This document shows positions 4,637-10,017 of a stretch of DNA of 10,017 bases, piece after piece (position 1 is the stretch's first letter; every line of letters begins with the position of its first letter). Below the pieces are notes generated by a model, which saw nothing but the letters and a program-made list of their open reading frames with translations, was not told the origin of the DNA and ran no database searches. A program made the translations under genes and the position numbers. Source of the stretch: an uncultured bacterium. GTDB taxonomy: Bacteria > Cyanobacteriota > Vampirovibrionia > Gastranaerophilales > Gastranaerophilaceae. The stretch lies in NCBI GenBank assembly GCA_900554095.1, contig USGC01000052.1:1-10017 (forward strand), read 5' to 3'.

Positions 4637-5197
4637 ATGGAATTTACACAGGACAAAATAGATTTAATAGAAAAAATTATAAAACAGGATAGAAAATTCG
4701 TTGATAATGAAGATTTGTATGATGATTTCTTCAATGAAACCTGCAAACGTTCTGTTAATATTATCAAAACGATTACCTCAGATGCTACTTTGGAAGCTTA
4801 TCTTAAAAAAATAGCAACAACATCTATTTTGAATGTTCTTAAAGATTCCGGAAGATTAAGACGCACAAGAGAAGGTTTCACTCCATCTAAAGAAGTCTCT
4901 ATTGACACGCTTGCCTCTAACAAATATGCCAATACTAAAATTGAGTATGAAGTTATTGACATTAAAGAAGGGCCCGAAGATATTGTCTTGAAAAAAGAGA
5001 TTTTGCAGCATGTCATGACCTCTCTTTATGAAATTGATGAAGCTGAACCTGACAAAAAGTATTTACAAATGTTTAAATTGCGTTATGATAATGGTATGAC
5101 ACAAAAAGAAATTGCACGGGAATTAAATCTTTCGCAATCTGAAGTGTCAAAAAGGCTTTTTAAGCTGATGGAAAAGATTAAACAAGCGTTTAATTAA
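4637..5197 (+). CDS. Sigma-70-family (ECF-like) RNA polymerase sigma factor
   Basis: The product is 186 aa, the usual size of extracytoplasmic-function sigma factors, which redirect RNA polymerase to a small set of promoters. Residues of about 20-80 look like region 2: a helix with DLYDDFFNETCKRSV, then LEAYLKKIATTSILNVLKDS followed by a basic RLRRTRE, matching the core-binding and -10-reading helices. A charged linker follows. Region 4 is clear at residues 145-186: a helix-turn-helix with MTQKEIARELNLSQSEVSKR (154-173) for -35 recognition. The gene follows the membrane protein by 34 bp and precedes the ATPase gene by 24 bp, so an operon is likely. Its own extended -10 promoter lies at 4606. 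Region 2 is divergent. No separate classical anti-sigma gene is visible nearby. Confidence 0.85.
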   Translation: MEFTQDKIDLIEKIIKQDRKFVDNEDLYDDFFNETCKRSVNIIKTITSDATLEAYLKKIATTSILNVLKDSGRLRRTREGFTPSKEVSIDTLASNKYANTKIEYEVIDIKEGPEDIVLKKEILQHVMTSLYEIDEAEPDKKYLQMFKLRYDNGMTQKEIARELNLSQSEVSKRLFKLMEKIKQAFN

Positions 5198-5221
5198 TTT
5201 TAATCTCAGGATTTAAAAAAT

Positions 5222-8182
5222 ATGAAATGTCCTATTTGCAAAAAAACTATTCCGGATGACGCGCTAAAGTGTCCGTATTGCAAAACCCGAACCGGTTTAG
5301 TTTGTAAAAATTGCAACACTGTAAACTCAATTTTCGATTTAGTATGCAAAAAATGCGGAGCCGAAATTTTAAAAATTTGTCCGCAATGTAAGTCTGTAAA
5401 TTTTCCTAATGCCCTAAAATGCCGCAAATGTAACCACTCTTTTGAACAAAAACCAAAAATGCAAAACCTTTTTGAAAGAGCTTCAAACAATTTAGTGGCG
5501 CAGCAGACAGCAAAAACTTTTCTTGTCAAAGGCATTCTTTCTACTGATAAAAAAATTATCTCTCTAAGCGGCCCCAAAGGTACAGGCAAAAGCCTTGTTT
5601 TATCTCACGTTATAAATGATTTGAAAGACAAAAATTATGTTTGGTTTTTCGGAAACTGTACGCCGATTACACAATTGACGCCAGCAGGCTTGCTTCAAGA
5701 CATTATTTTAAACCTTTTTAATCTGCCGAATTTTTGTATCAGCAATACAAAATTCCGCAAAGATGCAAGCAAGTATTTTCAAAATGAATTTCCATATCTT
5801 GCGCCGCAAGAGGTTAACGATCTTCTTAACTTTTTGTATCCCGAACGAAACGGAACTTTTGAAACGCTTTTGGCTGCCAAAAATAAATACTTTGATCTGT
5901 TAAACAAAATTTTTGACAAAATAATTCAGTATAGCAAGTTTGTTTTTGTTGTTAACAATTTTGAAAACATCGACGGTTTTTCGTATGAATTTTTGAATAA
6001 TTACATTAAAAAGGATTACATATTTGAAGATTTGAAGCTTGTTATGATTTACAATGAGCATAAACCTTCAAAAGGGTATTTCTATCTGCCGGGCAAACAA
6101 ACCGACGGAATTTACCTGGATGTTTACCTTGCGCCATTAGATGCAAAGCAAATGTTCATGTTTGCAGAGCAAAAAGAAGAAGAATATGCCGACTTTCCAA
6201 AAATTTCCGATGAGGAAAAAAGAAAACTGTTTTTACAAAGCGATGGAAATCCGGCGTTTTTAGAGCAGATTTTCCAACTGTATTACGACTGCCGCATTGC
6301 AAATGTGAAGTTTGAAATGCCTGAAACTTTTGCTAATATTGTGTTGAACCGTCTTGCAATTTTGAAAAATATTAACAAAAGGGCATATGCGACTGTTATA
6401 GGGTGCGCAGTTTTGGGCGACAAAATCAACCTGAACCTTATAAAACAAATTTTTGAATATAGAGACGAAGACTTCAGTGATGTAATTGCTTATTTGCATA
6501 AGATGAATTATATTTCTCCTGTCAACGATATTTATTACAGGTTTAAGAGCCTTCTTTTGTGGGAAACTATCGTAAAGGCTGTTAAAAATGACGAAATGTA
6601 TGAAGATATCAATAAAAAAATCTTTGCAGCGTTAACGAATTTCACACTGAACTCAACGGCGATTTTGGGAATTATTGCGCAGAACCTTAAACATCCGAAA
6701 TTAGCGCTGGATATCTGGTCTAAAAATACACGGCTGGCGTCATACATAGGCGATACAAACTTGTACGCAATTTCACAAAAGCAGTGCCTTGCGCTGATTA
6801 ACGAGCTTGACGACGCGGAAACCTTGAAAATCAGATACAACATAAGCGAACGGCTCGGAAAACTTTTGGCTGATCACAATCCGAAAGAGGCAATGGATTA
6901 TCTGCCGGACGCGATTGCAAATGCCAAAGCTGTCGGCGATACTCCGCGAGAAATTGAATTGTTAGGCTATATGGCTTCCTGCTGCCGCAAAACAGGCAAT
7001 TATTTCGGCGAAACTGAATGTGTTGACGCGGTTTTGGAGAGAATGAAACCGGATCAGCCTCTTGAGACCGCTCTTGTTAAATCAACAAAGCTTAACGCGC
7101 TTTTGAACATAGGCAACTGCGGTCAAATTATTAATCTTATTGATAATGAGATTATGCCGGCGTTTGACGAATTTCTTGCCAAAAATGAGCCGCATAGAAG
7201 TATTCCGACAAATCTTATTTTTGAAAGCTGGATGAAAACTTATCTTTTGCTTGCAAATGCGCTTATATTCCAAGGCAATGACCGTGCTTTTGAAATTTTA
7301 ACAATTTTGTTTGATATCATTGAAAAAAATCGTTTCATTGATGAACTTTTTATCTGTAAAACCAAGTTGGCGCTGGCGTTTGCAAACACAATGAAGGGCG
7401 ATTTTACTGCAAGCGAAAACCTGCTTGATGAAATTTTGAAAGCTTACCAATCAAAGGTAATGGACAATGACGCCGTAACTAGATGGAATTTTATAAATAT
7501 ACTCAACCATTTCTTCAGAAAATCATACAATGGTTTGCAGGAAGATTTGTTCCAGCTTGTTACTTTTGCAAACAACAACGGTGATAACTTTACTAAAAAT
7601 ATCCTCAAATCAATGCTCGGAATAATTTTTAAAAACAATGACCAGCCAAAACATGCAATGGATATTTATAATGATCAAATTGCTTACTTTTCTAAAGAAA
7701 AAATGGCTCTTGGCGCCTTGTTAAATTGGTATTTAATTGCAGATACTTCTTTAATTCTTGACGGTGCTCATCAGGCTTTGGAAGTTGCATCGCAGGCTTT
7801 GGAAGTTGCCCAAAACCCTAAGATTAATAACTATTTCTTCGCAATTCTTCTTCAATCTGTTATGGCAAAGGCTAGTATTGTATTAAATGATTTTGAGCTT
7901 GCAAAAATTCATATTGAAAATGCAATTATTACTGCGCGACAGTATAATTTAAATGATTTGCTGTCAAGACTTTACATGCTTTATGGAAATTATTTCCAAG
8001 AGCTTGGCCTGACAAAATCAGCACGCCAAAAAGAATACCTTGACGGTGCCGCTAAAATGTATACCAAAGCAAGTGAAATTGTTAAAATAACAAAAAACAA
8101 TTGTGTGCATATTGAAATTCAGCGCGCAAAGGCTGTGTTAAAGTCTTTCTGCCATTTGAATAAAATCAAAGTTGAGATGTAA
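5222..8182 (+). CDS. Zinc-ribbon STAND/AAA-type ATPase with helical repeats
   Basis: The product is 986 aa. Residues 1-76 carry six CxxC pairs (C3/6, C17/20, C28/31, C42/45, C53/56, C67/70), enough for three zinc ribbons. A P-loop domain follows, with Walker A GPKGTGKS at 117-124. At the Walker B position (FVFVVNNFENID, 240-251) the usual Asp is replaced by Asn245-Asn246, with Glu248 nearby. GNPAFLEQ (342-349) matches the GxP motif of STAND ATPases, followed by a winged-helix-like stretch. From about residue 480 to the end the protein is all-helical, TPR-like (for example ALEVASQALEVAQ near 852-864). STAND proteins usually act as ligand-gated switches or scaffolds, so this one may sense or relay a signal to the sigma factor encoded 24 bp upstream. 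The ribosome binding site (AGGA, 10 nt before ATG) is weak, suggesting translational coupling. No output enzyme domain is present. Confidence 0.8.
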   Translation: MKCPICKKTIPDDALKCPYCKTRTGLVCKNCNTVNSIFDLVCKKCGAEILKICPQCKSVNFPNALKCRKCNHSFEQKPKMQNLFERASNNLVAQQTAKTFLVKGILSTDKKIISLSGPKGTGKSLVLSHVINDLKDKNYVWFFGNCTPITQLTPAGLLQDIILNLFNLPNFCISNTKFRKDASKYFQNEFPYLAPQEVNDLLNFLYPERNGTFETLLAAKNKYFDLLNKIFDKIIQYSKFVFVVNNFENIDGFSYEFLNNYIKKDYIFEDLKLVMIYNEHKPSKGYFYLPGKQTDGIYLDVYLAPLDAKQMFMFAEQKEEEYADFPKISDEEKRKLFLQSDGNPAFLEQIFQLYYDCRIANVKFEMPETFANIVLNRLAILKNINKRAYATVIGCAVLGDKINLNLIKQIFEYRDEDFSDVIAYLHKMNYISPVNDIYYRFKSLLLWETIVKAVKNDEMYEDINKKIFAALTNFTLNSTAILGIIAQNLKHPKLALDIWSKNTRLASYIGDTNLYAISQKQCLALINELDDAETLKIRYNISERLGKLLADHNPKEAMDYLPDAIANAKAVGDTPREIELLGYMASCCRKTGNYFGETECVDAVLERMKPDQPLETALVKSTKLNALLNIGNCGQIINLIDNEIMPAFDEFLAKNEPHRSIPTNLIFESWMKTYLLLANALIFQGNDRAFEILTILFDIIEKNRFIDELFICKTKLALAFANTMKGDFTASENLLDEILKAYQSKVMDNDAVTRWNFINILNHFFRKSYNGLQEDLFQLVTFANNNGDNFTKNILKSMLGIIFKNNDQPKHAMDIYNDQIAYFSKEKMALGALLNWYLIADTSLILDGAHQALEVASQALEVAQNPKINNYFFAILLQSVMAKASIVLNDFELAKIHIENAIITARQYNLNDLLSRLYMLYGNYFQELGLTKSARQKEYLDGAAKMYTKASEIVKITKNNCVHIEIQRAKAVLKSFCHLNKIKVEM

Positions 8183-8210
8183 TTTTTGCGCATTAAATAT
8201 TATAATTTTC

Positions 8211-8236
8211 TTTGATTATGTATTGACAAAATCAAA
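8211..8236. promoter_or_regulatory. Inverted repeat around the -35 box, candidate operator
   Basis: TTTGATT (8211-8217) and AATCAAA (8230-8236) are perfect 7-bp inverted arms with a 12-bp spacer. The -35 box (8223-8228) sits inside the spacer, so a bound dimer pair would block RNA polymerase. The downstream gene encodes a possible ribbon-helix-helix protein, making autoregulation plausible. Confidence 0.4.
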
Positions 8237-8250
8237 AAATGAGTTATAAT
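8223..8250 (+). promoter_or_regulatory. Consensus sigma-70 promoter of the His-rich gene
   Basis: TTGACA (8223-8228), 16 bp and TATAAT (8245-8250) match consensus at all 12 positions. The predicted start near 8257 almost coincides with the ribosome binding site AAGGAGG (8257-8263), giving a leader of only about 15 nt. Confidence 0.75.
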
Positions 8251-8271
8251 ATAATTAAGGAGGAAATAAAT

Positions 8272-8544
8272 ATGCACGAACATCACTGCCACCATGGCGA
8301 AGGTCATTGCCATGAAGGCCATTGCGGAAATTCAGAACACCAGTGCGGTTCACATAAGCACGAAGGCTGCGGACGCGGCGGAAGACGCGAAAATGCTGGG
8401 CGCAAGTGCGAAAACCCGCGTATCCCTTTCAACAGAAGGCTGTCAGAAGATTCAATTAATATATTAAAAGAATACGCGGCGAAGCACGAAATCACAGAAA
8501 CCGAGGCCTTAGAAACCGCAATCTGCAAACTTAAAGAAGAATAA
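8272..8544 (+). CDS. His/Cys-rich metal-binding protein with ribbon-helix-helix-like C-terminus
   Basis: The product is 90 aa. Residues 1-33 hold 11 His and 5 Cys (for example HEHHCHHGEGHCHEGHC), a clear site for Ni, Zn, Cu or Co ions. Residues 34-46 (GRGGRRENAGRKC) resemble the GGRxGAGRK lead-in seen before small ribbon-helix-helix domains. Residues 50-90 (RIPFNRRLSEDSINILKEYA, then ITETEALETAI) fit the strand-helix-turn-helix pattern of CopG-like DNA-binding proteins. The start is the ATG 8 nt after AAGGAGG; an upstream in-frame ATG (8239) lies within the promoter and is rejected. The gene is alone between its own consensus promoter and a terminator. I infer a metal-responsive regulator or a metal store. 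The DNA-binding call is moderate; the metal-binding call is strong. Confidence 0.8.
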   Translation: MHEHHCHHGEGHCHEGHCGNSEHQCGSHKHEGCGRGGRRENAGRKCENPRIPFNRRLSEDSINILKEYAAKHEITETEALETAICKLKEE

Positions 8545-8550
8545 CACACC

Positions 8551-8579
8551 AAAAGGATACGTGAATTTGCGTATCCTTT
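8551..8579. terminator. Bidirectional terminator between the His-rich gene and hemW
   Basis: AAAGGATACG (8552-8561) pairs perfectly with CGTATCCTTT (8570-8579) around an 8-nt loop. The genes converge here, and the right arm overlaps the hemW stop codon. T-tracts are short on both strands, so efficiency may be moderate. Confidence 0.65.
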
Positions 8580-9666
8580 ATTCTATGAATTCCGACAAAA
8601 TCACATTGCTCACTAAAATGCCTTCATTTGACAGCCTGTAGCCGATTTGGGTTTTTAAAAGATGGCTGCTTTTAAGGTATTTATCTAAAATGTTTCTGAA
8701 CTTTTTGTCAAAATCTATTGAGAATTTTTCATTTATTTTTTTAATATCAAGCCCGTCCATTTTGCGGAAACCCAGAAAGATTTCTTCTTCTAATTTTTCT
8801 TGAGTGCTTAGTTCTGTTTTTGTTTCAAATTCGCAGGGGCAGCTTACGTATTTATCAAGGCTTTGAAAGTGAGAATACCTGGTATTGCCCTCATATCCGT
8901 GCGATGCAAGCCCGAAACCGTAATAATTTACGTTGTTCCAGTAGTTGAGGTTATGCCGTGAGCGAAAACCAGGCTTTGCGAAATTGCTTATTTCGTAATG
9001 CTCGAAATCATTCAGCACTTCTATTGCCGCAAGGTACATTTCTGCCTGCAAATCTTCATCAGCGATATTTGACGGTTGGTTTTCATAAAACCAGCAGCCT
9101 TGTTCAATTTTCAAACCATAAAGCGAAATATGCTGAATATCAAGGCTTTGAGCGTGGCTTAAGTCATCAGTAAAACTTTCCAATGTTTGCTCAGGCAGCC
9201 CGTATATAAAATCAAGGCTTATATTTTCAAACCCGTTGTCTTGTGCTGTCTTTACTGCAAATTCAACGTCTTTGGGCGTATGCTTCCTTCCGATTGCGTT
9301 TAAAATCTTTTCGTCAAAAGTCTGGCAGCCAATGCTTAAACGATTTATTCCGGCGGCTTTTAATTCTTTCAAATATTCTTCGCTTAATTTTTCGGGGTTT
9401 AATTCTGCTGTAATTTCAGTTGTTTTATTAATTTTAAAAAGACTTATCACAGCTTCAAACTCTTGCGAGCTTAAAAGCGATGGAGTGCCGCCTCCAAAAT
9501 ATAAGGTTTGTAAAGTTTCACCGTTGTATCGGGCTTTGATTTCTTTTTTCAAAGCTTCAAGGTAGATGTCTTTTTTCTCTGTTTGAGCGAAGGATACAAA
9601 AGAACAGTAACGGCATTTTTGTCTACAAAACGGTATATGTATATATGCGCTTTTAATTTTATTCAT
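8578..9666 (-). CDS. hemW: HemW, radical SAM heme chaperone
   Basis: The product is 362 aa, close to the usual 370-380. HemW binds heme and a [4Fe-4S] cluster and delivers heme to membrane targets; it was long misnamed as coproporphyrinogen dehydrogenase. AYIHIPFCRQKCRYCSF (residues 7-23) carries the CxxxCxxC cluster motif followed by xF, the HemW form, not the CxC of true HemN. FGGGTPSLL is the SAM-binding glycine motif. Other family marks are GINRLSIGCQTF, DFIYGLPEQT, HISLYGL and YEISNFAKPGFRSRHNLNYW. The start is the ATG 8 nt after the fliR stop, with AAAGGG as ribosome binding site; an earlier in-frame start (9741) would overlap fliR and extends beyond the conserved N-terminus. It sits downstream in the fliR operon and ends at the terminator at 8551-8579. 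Confidence 0.93.
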   Translation of the reverse strand: MNKIKSAYIHIPFCRQKCRYCSFVSFAQTEKKDIYLEALKKEIKARYNGETLQTLYFGGGTPSLLSSQEFEAVISLFKINKTTEITAELNPEKLSEEYLKELKAAGINRLSIGCQTFDEKILNAIGRKHTPKDVEFAVKTAQDNGFENISLDFIYGLPEQTLESFTDDLSHAQSLDIQHISLYGLKIEQGCWFYENQPSNIADEDLQAEMYLAAIEVLNDFEHYEISNFAKPGFRSRHNLNYWNNVNYYGFGLASHGYEGNTRYSHFQSLDKYVSCPCEFETKTELSTQEKLEEEIFLGFRKMDGLDIKKINEKFSIDFDKKFRNILDKYLKSSHLLKTQIGYRLSNEGILVSNVILSEFIE

Positions 9667-9674
9667 ATTGCCCT

Positions 9675-10017
9675 TTAAAAAATTTTCGAGTATGTGAGAA
9701 AGTAATCTGAAATAACGTTCAAAAGCATCGGCAAAATCCACACCATAATCGCAGCGCCCAATACAGGTTTGAAAAGAAAGCTTAATTGAAAAACATTTAC
9801 TTGCGGTGCGGTTTTGGAGATTACGCCCAGAATTATGTCCTGCCCAAGCGTTGCCAACAATATCGGCGAGGCAATTTGAAGCCCCATGTACAAAACATTC
9901 GATGACATTTTTATTAAATAATCAAGGTTGATAATTTCTTTCAATGGCATAGTCGTAGCAAAAAGAGGAAAGATTTCAAAACTTCTCAAAAGTGCTCTGA
10001 CAAGCCAATACACCCCT
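9675..10017 (-). CDS. fliR: FliR/SctT-family export-gate protein, C-terminal part
   Basis: The reading frame is open to the window edge, so about the last 113 residues of a protein usually near 260 aa are visible; the GTG near the edge is not taken as a start. FliR is an inner-membrane part of the FliPQR export gate that passes flagellar subunits through the membrane. The stretch ILGVISKTAPQVNVFQLSF followed by KPVLGAAIMVWILPML matches the conserved C-terminal region (family pattern APQxNVF). Two or more membrane helices are visible. The related SctT/EscT proteins of type III secretion are the main alternative; APQVNVF favours FliR. Its stop is 8 nt before hemW, so the two are likely cotranscribed. 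Confidence 0.75.
   Translation of the reverse strand, partial: GVYWLVRALLRSFEIFPLFATTMPLKEIINLDYLIKMSSNVLYMGLQIASPILLATLGQDIILGVISKTAPQVNVFQLSFLFKPVLGAAIMVWILPMLLNVISDYFLTYSKIF

Noticed and set aside
8304..8552. Minus-strand 82-aa reading frame opposite the His-rich gene
   Set aside because: The plus-strand gene has a consensus promoter and ribosome binding site; the minus frame has neither and starts inside the terminator.
9667..9741. Longer hemW start
   Set aside because: It would overlap fliR by 67 bp, lacks conserved sequence and a ribosome binding site; the ATG at 9666 has AAAGGG upstream and matches the family N-terminus.

Overview
The window is AT-rich bacterial DNA. It most resembles a gut member of the Vampirovibrionia/Melainabacteria (Gastranaerophilales), the non-photosynthetic relatives of Cyanobacteria. 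Three signs point there: a small membrane protein whose N-terminus carries an 'SNVSFRG' signature, a protein whose N-terminus resembles the cyanobacterial DUF1822 domain encoded next to a sigma factor, and a long zinc-ribbon/P-loop ATPase. This assignment comes from recalled family features; no search was run.

Positions 1-1131 look empty at first, but I read them as a dense accessory cluster of type I toxin-antitoxin-like units. Three very short ORFs encode membrane peptides: A (21-119, +), B (533-619, +, Fst-like) and C (986-1069, -, holin-like-toxin/BsrG-like). Each ends in or just before a strong hairpin that can terminate transcription from both sides. Facing each one is a promoter for a short RNA: minus strand for A and B, plus strand for C. 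A fourth short-RNA unit (promoter 278-306, hairpin 388-436) resembles the C RNA but has no facing peptide gene. Unit B carries a split direct repeat that makes its short RNA complementary to the start-codon region of its peptide mRNA, as in the par/Fst system.

Positions 1181-1621 (-) encode a 146-aa single-pass membrane protein. Divergent from it, 1801-8182 (+) holds three closely spaced genes. The first is a 933-aa protein with a DUF1822-like N-terminus, a very long acidic cytoplasmic region, one membrane helix and a TonB-C-like periplasmic domain. The second is a small sigma-70-family factor. The third is a 986-aa protein with N-terminal zinc ribbons, a STAND/AAA-type P-loop domain and helical repeats. 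Together they look like an envelope-linked transcription-control system, which is inference.

Positions 8211-8579 hold a monocistronic gene for a 90-aa protein that joins a His/Cys-rich metal-binding N-terminus to a ribbon-helix-helix-like C-terminus. It has a near-perfect sigma-70 promoter with an inverted repeat bracketing the -35 element, suggesting a metal-responsive autoregulator. A convergent terminator separates it from a minus-strand operon in which the C-terminal part of FliR (flagellar export; cut by the window end) is followed after 8 bp by hemW (radical SAM heme chaperone).
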